In this document: piece by piece, positions 1 to 10,151 of the stretch
Layout of the letters: each line of letters starts with the position of its first letter
Numbering within the stretch: position 1 is the stretch's first letter
Source: JAJZNI01 sp035624785
Lineage (GTDB): Bacteria; Chloroflexota; Dormibacteria; Aeolococcales; Aeolococcaceae
DNA length: 64,000 nt
NCBI GenBank assembly: GCA_035624785.1
Contig: DASPQV010000048.1
Span: 117,170-181,169 of the forward strand
Direction of reading: 5' to 3'
Made by a program: the position numbers and the translations under genes
The notes under the pieces: generated by a model
Database searches by the model: none
What the model was told of the DNA's origin: nothing
Seen by the model: only the letters and a program-made list of their open reading frames with translations

Positions 1-302
1 CCGATGGCGGCGCTCCGGCGCCCGCCGAGGAGCGGCTCGGCAGCTGCCCGGAGTGCGGCCGGCCCCTGGCTCGCAAGCAAAGCCGGCGCGGCCCCTTCGT
101 GGGCTGCAGCGGCTACCCGGAGTGCCGCTACGTCCAGCCGCGGGCGGGGGCGCCACCGGCGCCCCGGGCCGAAGCCACCGGCGAGAGCTGCCCCGAGTGC
201 GGCAAGCCGCTGGTGCGCCGCCAGGGACGCTTCGGGCCGTTCGTCAGCTGCAGCGGCTACCCGGAGTGCCGCTACCGTCCCGGAAAGGTGGCGGTGTCGT
301 GA
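1..302 (+). CDS. topA: DNA topoisomerase I, C-terminal end (partial)
   Basis: Only the last ~100 residues are present; the reading frame is open at the left edge. They hold two C4 zinc-finger units of the topoisomerase I tail, each with CPECG followed by CSGYPEC, separated by a Pro/Ala-rich linker. In the family these fingers bind single-stranded DNA behind the catalytic core, which relaxes negative supercoils. The catalytic domain lies outside the window. The stop TGA (300-302) overlaps the GTG of hslV, so the two are probably translationally coupled; topA next to hslVU is also a common arrangement in Gram-positive-type genomes. Confidence 0.9.
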   Translation, partial: DGGAPAPAEERLGSCPECGRPLARKQSRRGPFVGCSGYPECRYVQPRAGAPPAPRAEATGESCPECGKPLVRRQGRFGPFVSCSGYPECRYRPGKVAVS

Positions 303-865
303 CCGGCCGGCTCCACGCCACCACCATCGTCGGAGTGCGCCGCCGCGGCACGGTGGCGATCGCCGGGGACGGCCAGGTGACGGTGGGCGACGTGGTCATG
401 AAGCATCGCGCCGCCAAGGTCCGCCGGCTCCACCACGACACCGTCCTGGCCGGTTTCGCCGGCGCGGTCGCCGACGCCCTCACCCTCTTCGACAAGTTCG
501 AGCAGCAGCTCGACCGCCACCAGGGGCAGCTGCTGCGCGCCGCGGTGGGGCTGGCCAAGGAGTGGCGCACCGATCGCTACCTGCGCCACCTCGAGGCGAT
601 GCTGATCGTGGCCAACCGCGACCAGCTGCTGCTGCTCTCCGGTGACGGCGAGATCATCGAACCCGACGACGAGATCGCGGCCATCGGCAGCGGCGGTCCG
701 TTTGCCCAGGCGGCGGCCAAGGCCCTCTTGGAGAACACCGACCTGGACGCCGCCGAGGTGGCCTGCCGAGCCCTCCGCATCGCCGCCTCCCTGTGCATCT
801 ACACCAATGACCAGGTGGTGGTGGAGACGCTGCCCGCCGCCGTGACCGAGGAGGCCTCGGTCTGA
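299..865 (+). CDS. hslV: ATP-dependent protease subunit HslV (ClpQ)
   Basis: Threonine protease of the HslVU (ClpYQ) complex; it forms the double-ring proteolytic chamber capped by HslU. The product is 188 aa. It opens with a short propeptide ending HA|TTIVGV, so the catalytic N-terminal Thr would be exposed by cutting after Ala7, as in B. subtilis CodW-type members; IAGDGQVT follows as expected. GTG at 299 was chosen because it overlaps the topA stop (GTGA) and gives the normal length. hslU starts one base after the stop, so the two are co-translated. Identification is secure; the exact processing site is inferred from the family. Confidence 0.95.
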   Translation: MTGRLHATTIVGVRRRGTVAIAGDGQVTVGDVVMKHRAAKVRRLHHDTVLAGFAGAVADALTLFDKFEQQLDRHQGQLLRAAVGLAKEWRTDRYLRHLEAMLIVANRDQLLLLSGDGEIIEPDDEIAAIGSGGPFAQAAAKALLENTDLDAAEVACRALRIAASLCIYTNDQVVVETLPAAVTEEASV

Positions 866-866
866 G

Positions 867-2543
867 GTGACCGCGACCAGCGCCGGTGTCGGGAAGGCCG
901 CAGCCACTGACGAGCCGGGCGACGCGGACGGCGCAGCTGCGGAGGACACCGGCGGGGGGACCGCCGCCGGCCCGGACGCCGAGCGCCGTGATCCCGACGA
1001 CCTCAGGCCCCGCGAGATCGTGCGCAGCCTCGACCAGTACATCGTGGGCCAGGCCGAGGCCAAGCGGGCCGTCGCCGTTGCGCTGCGCAACCGGGTCCGC
1101 CGGCGCCGCCTCGCCGACGATATGCGGCGTGAGGTCCTGCCCAAGAACATCCTGATGATCGGGCCCACCGGGGTGGGCAAGACCGAGATCGCCAGGCGGC
1201 TTGCCAAGCTGACCTCGTCGCCCTTCCTCAAGGTCGAGGCGACCAAGTTCACCGAGGTGGGCTACGTGGGCCGGGATGTCGAGTCGATCGTCCGCGACAT
1301 GCTCGAGGAGACCATCACCGAGGTCCACGAGGATCGCATCGACGAGGTCGAGGACCGAGCCCGGCAGCTCGCCGAGGACCGGATCCTCGACATCCTGGTC
1401 GAGGCCGAGCTGACCGCGACCCCTCTCAACGGCACCCTGACGGCAGCGGCCACCCCTGGGGAGGCGGGCGGGGGCCGGGCCGGTCCCCCGGCCGCGCCGG
1501 GCCAGCCGCCCGGCGGGGCTGAGCCGAGCTCCATCACCGCCACGCCGCCGCAGGCGAGCTCCGCCGCCGCCGGCGCGCCGCAGGCGGGCTCGGCAGCCTC
1601 GGTGCCGGCGCCCGCGACTGATTCCCCCGCGACTCCGGCCAAGGATCCCCGGGAGCGCCTGCGCCGCCGGCTGCGGCGGCGGCTGGCGGCTCGTCTCCGC
1701 GCCAAGCATCTCGAGGACCGCTTCATCGACGTCGAGGTGGAGGAGCCCTACCAGCCCGCCTTCGAGGGTTTCGCCGGGACTGGGCTGGAGGAGGTCGGAT
1801 ACTCGCTCTCCGACTTCTTCTCGCAGATGGCGCCGAGCCGCAAGCGGTTGAAGCGGATGCGAGTGGCCGACGCCCGCACCGCGCTCATGGACGAGGAGAC
1901 CGATCGGCTCATCGACATGGACCGGGTCTACGACGACGCCATCCAGGACGTCGAGGAGGCGGGCATCGTCTTCATCGACGAGGTCGACAAGATCTGCGGC
2001 CCGGCGGCCGAGCGGGGCCCGGACGTCAGCGGCGAGGGGGTGCAGCGCGACCTGCTGCCGCTCCTCGAGGGTTCGGTGGTGCACACCCGGTACGGCTCGG
2101 TGCGCACCGACCACATCCTCTTCATCGCCGCCGGGGCCTTCACCGCCGCTCGTCCCAGCGACCTGATCCCGGAGTTCCAGGGGCGGTTCCCGATCCGGGT
2201 CGAGCTGAGCCCGCTCACCGAGACCGACCTGCAGCGGATCCTCACCGAGCCCGCCAACGCGCTGACCAAGCAGTACCAGGCGCTCCTCGGCACCGAGAAC
2301 GTCGACCTGGCGTTCACCGCGGACGGGGTGGCCGAGCTGGCCCGGCAGGCGCACCGGGTCAACGAGGAGGACGAGAACATCGGAGCCCGGCGGCTCTTCA
2401 CCGTCATGGAGAAGGTGCTCGAGGAGCTCTCCTTCCGGGCCGAGGACTACGGCGGCTCCAGGGTCGTGGTCGACGCCGCCATGGTCCAGGAACGCCTTGG
2501 CGAGCTGGTGGCCAACGACGAGGCGCGCCGCTACATCCTCTGA
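867..2543 (+). CDS. hslU: ATP-dependent protease ATPase subunit HslU (ClpY)
   Basis: AAA+ unfoldase that feeds substrates into HslV. Walker A is GPTGVGKT (residues ~99-106), Walker B is IVFIDEVDKI (~366), followed by a sensor/arginine region (PEFQGRFPIRVEL); the C-terminal tail ARRYIL is of the kind that docks into HslV. At 558 aa it is about 100 longer than usual. The excess is a disordered Ala/Gly/Asp-rich N-terminal tail (~45 aa) and a Pro/Ala/Gly-rich stretch of ~70 aa (residues ~188-259) inside the substrate-contacting I domain, followed by an Arg-rich helix. The start is GTG, 1 nt after hslV. The core motifs are intact, so the protein should be active. Confidence 0.95.
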   Translation: MTATSAGVGKAAATDEPGDADGAAAEDTGGGTAAGPDAERRDPDDLRPREIVRSLDQYIVGQAEAKRAVAVALRNRVRRRRLADDMRREVLPKNILMIGPTGVGKTEIARRLAKLTSSPFLKVEATKFTEVGYVGRDVESIVRDMLEETITEVHEDRIDEVEDRARQLAEDRILDILVEAELTATPLNGTLTAAATPGEAGGGRAGPPAAPGQPPGGAEPSSITATPPQASSAAAGAPQAGSAASVPAPATDSPATPAKDPRERLRRRLRRRLAARLRAKHLEDRFIDVEVEEPYQPAFEGFAGTGLEEVGYSLSDFFSQMAPSRKRLKRMRVADARTALMDEETDRLIDMDRVYDDAIQDVEEAGIVFIDEVDKICGPAAERGPDVSGEGVQRDLLPLLEGSVVHTRYGSVRTDHILFIAAGAFTAARPSDLIPEFQGRFPIRVELSPLTETDLQRILTEPANALTKQYQALLGTENVDLAFTADGVAELARQAHRVNEEDENIGARRLFTVMEKVLEELSFRAEDYGGSRVVVDAAMVQERLGELVANDEARRYIL

Positions 2544-2773
2544 CCACAGCCGCCGCCGCATCCCTCTGAGAGCCGCCCTGCCGGCGATCAGAGGCCGCCG
2601 CTGGGCCGGAGGCCGCAACCGCCAGGGCCTTCGGCTACGCACTCGGTGCTGGTCATGTCAGACTTCCGGCTGATCTCACACGCCCGGCCCACGCGACGAG
2701 CGGGTGCCCTTGCGGTCGCCGTCGCGGTCCACTCCGGGCGGAGGCGCCAAAACCACACGGAAGGAGGCTCGCC
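2544..2773 (+). other. hslU-rpsB intergenic leader
   Basis: 230 bp without a credible gene. It holds an imperfect hairpin (CCTCTGA at 2563-2569 pairing with TCAGAGG at 2588-2594) just after the hslU stop, which may end the HslVU message; there is no T tract. The rest should carry the rpsB promoter and leader, but I see no convincing -35/-10 pair. A strong Shine-Dalgarno sequence, AAGGAGG (2761-2767), lies 6 nt before the rpsB GTG. An S2-binding autoregulatory leader is possible in this position in other bacteria but is not recognisable here. Confidence 0.4.
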
Positions 2774-3642
<869 letters not shown>

Positions 3643-3643
<1 letters not shown>

Positions 3644-4284
3644 TGGCCGAGGTGACGGCGGCCCTGGTCAAACAGCTTCGGGACCGGACCGGGGCCGGCA
3701 TGATGGACTGCAAGCGGGCGCTCGAGGACGCCGGCGGCGACCTGGAGCGCGCTGAGCAGCGGCTTCGCGAGCGCGGCGCGGCCAAGGCCTTCTCCAAGGC
3801 CGGAAGGGCCACCAGCGAGGGGGTCATCGAGGCCTACCTCCACGCGGTCGGCGGCATGCCCCCCAAGGTGGGCGTGCTCGTGGAGGTCGACTGCGAATCC
3901 GACTTCGTCGCCAAGACCGACGAGTTCAAGCGACTGGCCCGCGAGCTGGCCCTCCAGGTCGCCGGCGCCAATCCCGAGTACGTGAGGCCGGAGGACGTTC
4001 CCGTCCCCGTGGTCGAGAGGGAGCGGGAGATCGCCCGGGCTCAGGCCGCCGGCAAGCCCGAGGCGGTGGTCGAGAAGATGGTGGCCGGCAAGCTGGCCGC
4101 CTTCTACAGCGACGTGTGCCTGCTCGAGCAGCCCTGGATCCGTGACGAGAAGCGGAAGAAGAAGGTGAAGGAGCTGGTCCAGGAGGCGGTCGCCAAGCTC
4201 GGCGAGAACATCACGGTGGCTCGCTTCGCCCGCTTCGCGGTGGGGGAGACCTCGAGCGACGGGGCCGGGAGCGAGAGCCGATGA
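3643..4284 (+). CDS. tsf: Elongation factor Ts
   Basis: Guanine-nucleotide exchange factor that recycles EF-Tu-GDP. An N-terminal UBA-like domain (residues ~4-50) carries the family signature RTGAGMMDCKRAL, and the core holds ESDFVAKTDEF. At 213 aa it is a compact EF-Ts, closer to the short forms than to the E. coli 283-aa protein. ATG at 3643 overlaps the rpsB TGA (TGATG) and sits behind GGAGG. An in-frame GTG one codon earlier is less likely. The stop overlaps pyrH (ATGA). Confidence 0.96.
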
Positions 4285-5063
4285 GCCTGGAGGCGGCCGA
4301 CCTGGACGTGACCGCCCGGCCCGTGCCCGCGGAGGGAGGGCGGCCCGTCTTCTCGCGGGTGGTGCTCAAGCTCTCCGGGGAGGCCCTGCTGGGTGGCGAG
4401 GCCTACGGCTTCAGCATGGACACGGTGCGGCTGATCGCCCACCAGGTCAGCCGGGTCGCCTCCCACGGGCTGCAGCTGGCCATCGTGGTGGGAGGCGGCA
4501 ACATCGTCCGGGGCATGGACATCAGCCGCCACGGCATCGACCGGGTCACCGGCGACTACATGGGGATGCTGGCCACGGTCATCAACGCCCTGGCGCTGCG
4601 CGACGCCATCGAGGGGCTGGGCATCCAGTGCCGGGTGCAGAGCGCGATCGCCATGCAGCAGGTGTGCGAGCCCTTCATCCCGCTGCGGGCCATCCGTCAC
4701 CTGGAGAAGGGCCGGGTGGTCATCCTCGCCGGCGGCCACGGCAGCCCCTTCTTCACCACCGACACGACGGCGGCCCTCCGGGCGGCCGAGATCGGTGCCC
4801 AGGTCCTGCTCAAGGCGACCAAGGTTGACGGCATCTACACCGCCGACCCGGCGCGCGACCCCACCGCAGTGCGGCTCAAGCACCTCTCCTACCTGGAGGT
4901 GCTCAACCGCGGCCTGACCGTGATGGACAACACCGCGCTCACCCTGTGCATGGACAACCACATGCCGATAGTCGTCTTCAACCTGCTTGCCGAGGGCGAC
5001 CTTGAGCGGGTGATCCTGGGCGAGCCGGTGGGGACCCGGGTCGATGGGGAGGAAGGCGAGTGA
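4281..5063 (+). CDS. pyrH: UMP kinase
   Basis: Bacterial-type UMP kinase of the amino-acid kinase fold; phosphorylates UMP to UDP and is usually activated by GTP and inhibited by UTP. Visible motifs are LKLSGEALLGG (phosphate loop), VVGGGNIVRG and PFFTTDTTAALRA. At 260 aa it carries a ~24-residue N-terminal extension before the kinase core. ATG overlaps the tsf stop; its own stop overlaps frr (GTGA). Its position inside the translation operon is conserved. Confidence 0.96.
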   Translation: MSLEAADLDVTARPVPAEGGRPVFSRVVLKLSGEALLGGEAYGFSMDTVRLIAHQVSRVASHGLQLAIVVGGGNIVRGMDISRHGIDRVTGDYMGMLATVINALALRDAIEGLGIQCRVQSAIAMQQVCEPFIPLRAIRHLEKGRVVILAGGHGSPFFTTDTTAALRAAEIGAQVLLKATKVDGIYTADPARDPTAVRLKHLSYLEVLNRGLTVMDNTALTLCMDNHMPIVVFNLLAEGDLERVILGEPVGTRVDGEEGE

Positions 5064-5653
5064 CCGAGCCGAGCAAGGACGAGGACGCGCACGAGCAGAT
5101 CGAGGAGCGGATCGTCGATGCCGAGGTGCGCATGGAGAAGAGCGTCGATTCGCTGCACCGGGAGCTGACCGGGATCCGGACCGGCCGGGCCAGCCCGGGC
5201 CTGGTGGAACGGCTCCCGGTGGACTACTACGGCACCCAGACCCCGCTGCAGTCCATCGCCGGGATCTCGACCCCCGAGGCTCGCCTCCTGGTCATCCAGC
5301 CCTATGACCGCAGCGCCATCGGAGCCATCGAGAAGGCGATCCTGCGCTCCGAGCTGAGCCTCACCCCCAACAACGACGGCCAGGTGATCCGGATCAGCAT
5401 CCCCCAGCTCACCGAGGAGCGCCGCCACGAGCTGGTGCGGCTCTGCGCCCGCCACGCCGAGGAGGCCAAGGTGGCGGTGCGCAACATCCGCCGGGACGAG
5501 AACGACTACCTGCGCAAGCTGGAGAAGGACGGCCATGTGAGCCGCGACGAGGTGGAGCGGTCGATGGAGCGCATCCAGCGGATCACCGACCAGTTCATCT
5601 CCCGCGTCGACGAGGTGGCCAAGCGGAAGGAGGCCGAGATCCTGGAGGTCTGA
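5060..5653 (+). CDS. frr: Ribosome recycling factor
   Basis: Splits the post-termination ribosome together with EF-G. The product is 197 aa, about 12 longer than typical because of an acidic N terminus. The core motifs LTGIRTGRASPGLVERL, YYGTQTPL and the C-terminal VRNIRRDEND helix are present. GTG overlaps the pyrH stop. It is the last gene of the rpsB operon: a hairpin follows directly and a new promoter lies ~180 bp downstream. Confidence 0.97.
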   Translation: MTEPSKDEDAHEQIEERIVDAEVRMEKSVDSLHRELTGIRTGRASPGLVERLPVDYYGTQTPLQSIAGISTPEARLLVIQPYDRSAIGAIEKAILRSELSLTPNNDGQVIRISIPQLTEERRHELVRLCARHAEEAKVAVRNIRRDENDYLRKLEKDGHVSRDEVERSMERIQRITDQFISRVDEVAKRKEAEILEV

Positions 5654-5657
5654 CGCT

Positions 5658-5684
5658 CCTTTTCGGACGTCCCTGTCCGAAAGG
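5658..5684 (+). terminator. Hairpin after frr
   Basis: TTTCGGAC (5661-5668) pairs perfectly with GTCCGAAA (5675-5682) over a 6-nt loop, extended by CC/GG across a bulged T. It starts 4 nt after the frr stop. G residues rather than T follow, so it would be a U-less terminator or an mRNA 3' stabiliser. Confidence 0.6.
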
Positions 5685-5831
5685 GGGGGCGCCGGCACCG
5701 TCGATTCCCCGGCTGGGGGTTCGAGCCTGCTGGCGCGCTGGGTGGGATGATGCCCGGCCGAGGCCGGGCTCTGCCGCCCGACCGGCCGGCCCGAGCGCCG
5801 CCGGGGGCCGCCGGTCTCGCCCGTCAGCGTT

Positions 5832-5860
5832 TTGACATCCGGGGAGTGGGACACTAGCGG
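5832..5860 (+). promoter_or_regulatory. Putative promoter of the uppS operon
   Basis: TTGACA (5832-5837) is followed after 17 nt by TAGCGG (5855-5860), a weak -10. The pair is flanked by a 7-bp inverted repeat, AGCGTTT (5826-5832) and AAACGCT (5861-5867), which could be an operator. It lies between the frr hairpin and uppS. The -35 is a perfect consensus; the -10 is poor. Confidence 0.5.
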
Positions 5861-5898
5861 AAACGCTCCCCCGACCCGGGCCGTTTCCCTCACAGGTC

Positions 5899-6672
5899 AT
5901 GCTCCGTCCGCCTCCCCCCGCCGCCGTCCCCCTGCCGAGCCGCCCCGACCTGCCTCGGCACATCGGCATCATCATGGACGGCAACGGGCGCTGGGCCCGG
6001 CAGCGCCACCTACCTCGAGCCATGGGCCACAAGGCCGGGGTCCGGGCCATCCGCCGGGTCATGGAGGCCTGCAACGAGGCGGGGGTCCACATCCTCACCC
6101 TCTATGCCTTCAGCACCGAGAACTGGCAGCGACCGCGGGGCGAGGTGATCTCACTGATGCGGCTCTTCCAGGAGACCCTGGACTCCGAGGTGGACGAATT
6201 GGACGCCCGAGGGGTGCAGCTTCGCATCATCGGCGACCGCGGCCGCCTCGAGCCCCGGCTCCGCGCCAAGGTCGAGGAATGCGAGGCGCGAACCGCGCAC
6301 AACCAGGCGAACGTCCTCAACGTCGCGATCAACTACGGGGGGCGGAGCGAGCTGGTGGAGGCGATCAGGGAGCTGGCGGGGCGGGGGGTGGACCTGGCCG
6401 AGCTCGACGAGCCGACCCTCTCGTCCGCCCTGTACACCGCGGGGCTCCCCGATCCGGACCTGGTCATCCGCACCGCCGGAGAGCTCCGGGTCAGCAACTT
6501 CCTGCTCTGGCAGGGCGCCTACGCCGAGCTCCACGTCACCCAGACGCTCTGGCCGGACTTCGGCCCCTCCGACGTGGCGGCCGCGCTCCACGACTTCCGG
6601 TCGCGGCAGCGGAGGTTCGGCCAGGTGGTGGAGCCGGGCGGCCCGCGCACCGCCGCCTCGCGCGCCGGATGA
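5899..6672 (+). CDS. uppS: Undecaprenyl diphosphate synthase (isoprenyl transferase)
   Basis: Cis-prenyltransferase that extends farnesyl diphosphate with isopentenyl diphosphate to make the C55 lipid carrier for peptidoglycan. The signature HIGIIMDGNGRWA includes the catalytic Asp (residue ~27). RTAGELRVSNFLLWQ is the substrate-binding motif; the usual Ser of RTSGE is Ala. The product is 257 aa with a Pro-rich N terminus. It opens the operon and overlaps cdsA (ATGA). Confidence 0.96.
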   Translation: MLRPPPPAAVPLPSRPDLPRHIGIIMDGNGRWARQRHLPRAMGHKAGVRAIRRVMEACNEAGVHILTLYAFSTENWQRPRGEVISLMRLFQETLDSEVDELDARGVQLRIIGDRGRLEPRLRAKVEECEARTAHNQANVLNVAINYGGRSELVEAIRELAGRGVDLAELDEPTLSSALYTAGLPDPDLVIRTAGELRVSNFLLWQGAYAELHVTQTLWPDFGPSDVAAALHDFRSRQRRFGQVVEPGGPRTAASRAG

Positions 6673-7619
6673 GAACCGTTCCGACCGGCAGGTCGGCCGG
6701 GCCCGCTGGCGAGCGGTCCGCAGCCGAGGCGGCCGGGCCCAGCCGGAGGGCTACGCCACCCGCGACCCGAGCACCGGCGGGCCGCTGGTCCGGCCTGCCG
6801 GTCCGGGTCGCCTCCGGCGCCGTCCTCCTGATCCTGGCCGGCGGGCTCCTCTACGTGGGCGGGATTCCTCTCGACCTGCTGGTCGGGGCCGTCGCCGCGG
6901 TCGCCGCCTGGGAGCTCTGGGGGCTGGTGGCCCACCCGCATGGTGACCATCCCGGCCTGGCCCTGGCGCCGCTGTGGCTTCTCGCCGGCGTCGCCATCTG
7001 GCTGGCCGAGCGGCCAGTGCTCCCGGGGGCGGGCGGCGACCCAGCGCTGATCCTGGGTTCAGCGGTGCTCGCCGGCATGGTCGCCGGAGTCCTGCTTCGC
7101 GCCCCCTTCGCGGGCTGGGCGGCCGGCCTGGGTGGAGGCCTCTACCTGGGCGTCGGCCTGGGCAGCCTGCTCGGCCTCGACCACTGGCCGGGGGCCGCCA
7201 CGGGGAAGGGGCTGGGCCTCCTCGCAGTGGTCATCGGAGCGGTCATCGCCACTGACACCCTGGCCTATTTCTGCGGCATGGCCGCCGGCCGCCACCGCCA
7301 CCCCTTCTTCCCCCGCATCTCGCCGCGCAAGTCGGTGGAGGGTGCCGTCGGGGGCGCGGCCGGAGCCATCCTGGTCGCGGGGATCGCCGGCCCCCTCGCG
7401 CTCGGACTGCCAGCGGCCACCGCCACCGGGATGGGCCTGCTGATCGCGATCGCCGCCCAGGGCGGCGACCTCGCCGAGTCCGCCCTGAAGCGCCAGGCGG
7501 GGGTCAAGGACTCCGGGTGGCTGATCCCGGGTCACGGCGGCCTTCTCGACCGGGTGGACGGCCTGCTGCTCGCCGGACCGGCCGTATATTGCTTGCTGGT
7601 GCTCATCGGGTTCCATTGA
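6669..7619 (+). CDS. cdsA: Phosphatidate cytidylyltransferase
   Basis: Membrane enzyme making CDP-diacylglycerol from phosphatidate and CTP. The C-terminal family signature is clear: SALKRQAGVKDSG followed by PGHGGLLDRVDGL. The product is 316 aa with about 40 disordered Ala/Pro/Arg-rich residues and then 7-8 hydrophobic membrane segments. ATG at 6669 overlaps the uppS stop. The uppS-cdsA-dxr-rseP-ispG order matches many bacteria and places lipid-carrier, phospholipid and isoprenoid synthesis under one promoter. Confidence 0.95.
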   Translation: MRTVPTGRSAGPAGERSAAEAAGPSRRATPPATRAPAGRWSGLPVRVASGAVLLILAGGLLYVGGIPLDLLVGAVAAVAAWELWGLVAHPHGDHPGLALAPLWLLAGVAIWLAERPVLPGAGGDPALILGSAVLAGMVAGVLLRAPFAGWAAGLGGGLYLGVGLGSLLGLDHWPGAATGKGLGLLAVVIGAVIATDTLAYFCGMAAGRHRHPFFPRISPRKSVEGAVGGAAGAILVAGIAGPLALGLPAATATGMGLLIAIAAQGGDLAESALKRQAGVKDSGWLIPGHGGLLDRVDGLLLAGPAVYCLLVLIGFH

Positions 7620-7663
7620 GCACGCCGGCCGGCGCCGCCGAGCGCCCCACAGGAGCTGTTCCG

Positions 7664-8823
<1,160 letters not shown>

Positions 8824-8824
<1 letters not shown>

Positions 8825-10104
8825 TGGCCGGGTTCCTGATCGCGGTCCTCGCCTTCCTGGTGGTGGTGACCATCGTGGTGCTGGTCCACGAGGGCGGCCA
8901 CTTCCTGCTCGCCCGGCTCTCCGGCATAGGGGTGGAGGAGTTCGCGGTCGGTTTCGGTCCCCGCCTGGCCAGCATCCACCGCGGCGAGACCGTGTACTCG
9001 ATCCGGGCGCTGCCGGTGGGCGGCTTCGTGAAGATGCCGGGGATGATCGGTCTCGAGGGCGAGACCGACATGGGGCCGCGGAACTTCAACCGGGCCACCC
9101 TCCCCCGGCGGGCCGCCACGCTGGTGGCGGGCGTGGCCTTCAACCTCATCTTCGGGGCCCTCTGCCTGAGCGTGGTCGCGGCGCAGCCGACCGATTCGGT
9201 GGTGACCCCGGACAACCCGGCGGCGGCCGCGGGCATCAAGAGCGGCGACGTCGTCATCAGTGAGGCCGGCAAGACCATTGACTACAGCTCCCAGCAGGCG
9301 TCGACGGCCAGCTTCCAGGCCGCCGACGCGGCCAGCCAGGGCCGGCCCGTCCCGATCGTCTACCGCACCCCCGACGGCCGCACCCACACCTCCACGGTCA
9401 CCCCGGAGCTGATGCTCTTCCCCAACGTCAGCTCGGGTAACTTCGGCAGCCTGCTCCGGGGGCCCGGGGTGGACCTGGTGGTGACCGGGATCGACGGAAG
9501 CCCGCCGGGGACCGGCGATCCCGCGGCGGTGCTCGGCGGGGGCGGCGCGGTCGAGGTCTCCGGGCACGTCTACGGGGACCCGACTGACACCTTCAGCAAG
9601 GTCGCAGTCTCCGAGGTGCGCGACGGGGACGGCAGCCAGAGCGGCTACACCGCCGCCTGGCGGGTCGGCTACGGGGCTGGGCAGCCGGGCGCTCCGTGGT
9701 CCCAGGCGCTGGTCATCGGCTTCGAGCAGATCCCCGCCTACCTCGGCAACACCGCCTCCGCGATCGGCGAGCTCTTCACCCAGCCAGCGCAGGGGGCCGC
9801 CAACTTCTCGGGACCGGTGGGCATCGCGGCTGCCGCCGGCTCGGCGGTGCAGCAGGGGTGGGTGCAGTTCCTCAGCTTCATCGGACTGATCAGTCTCGCC
9901 CTGGGGTTCGTCAACGTCCTGCCCATCCCCTTCCTCGACGGGGGCCGGCTGCTCTTCGTCGGCATCGAGGCGGTTCGCCGCCGCCAGATCCGCCCCCAGC
10001 GCCAGGCGGTCGCCATCCTGGTCAGCCTGGCTTTTCTTATCCTGCTGGTGGTGCTGGTCACCATCAACGACATCGGCCACCTCTCATCCGGAGGCCCGCC
10101 CTGA
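8824..10104 (+). CDS. rseP: Site-2 protease, RseP family zinc metalloprotease
   Basis: Intramembrane protease that cuts membrane-bound anti-sigma factors or remnant signal peptides. HEGGH (residues 22-26) in the first transmembrane helix is the HExxH zinc motif; NVLPIPFLDGG near the C terminus supplies the third ligand. Between them lies a PDZ region starting near PAAAAGIKSGDVV, followed by a long Gly/Ser-rich extracytoplasmic stretch. The product is 426 aa with about four membrane segments. Its substrate here is unknown; no transmembrane anti-sigma factor is seen in the window. Confidence 0.93.
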
Positions 10105-10151
10105 GTGATCTCCCCCCAGGATTCGGCGGCCCGGCCAGGCTCTCCGATCTC

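Noticed and set aside
654..2642. 662-aa open frame on the minus strand opposite hslU
   Set aside because: It is the antisense shadow of hslU in high-GC DNA; no family motif, low-complexity His/Asp/Gly/Arg-rich translation.
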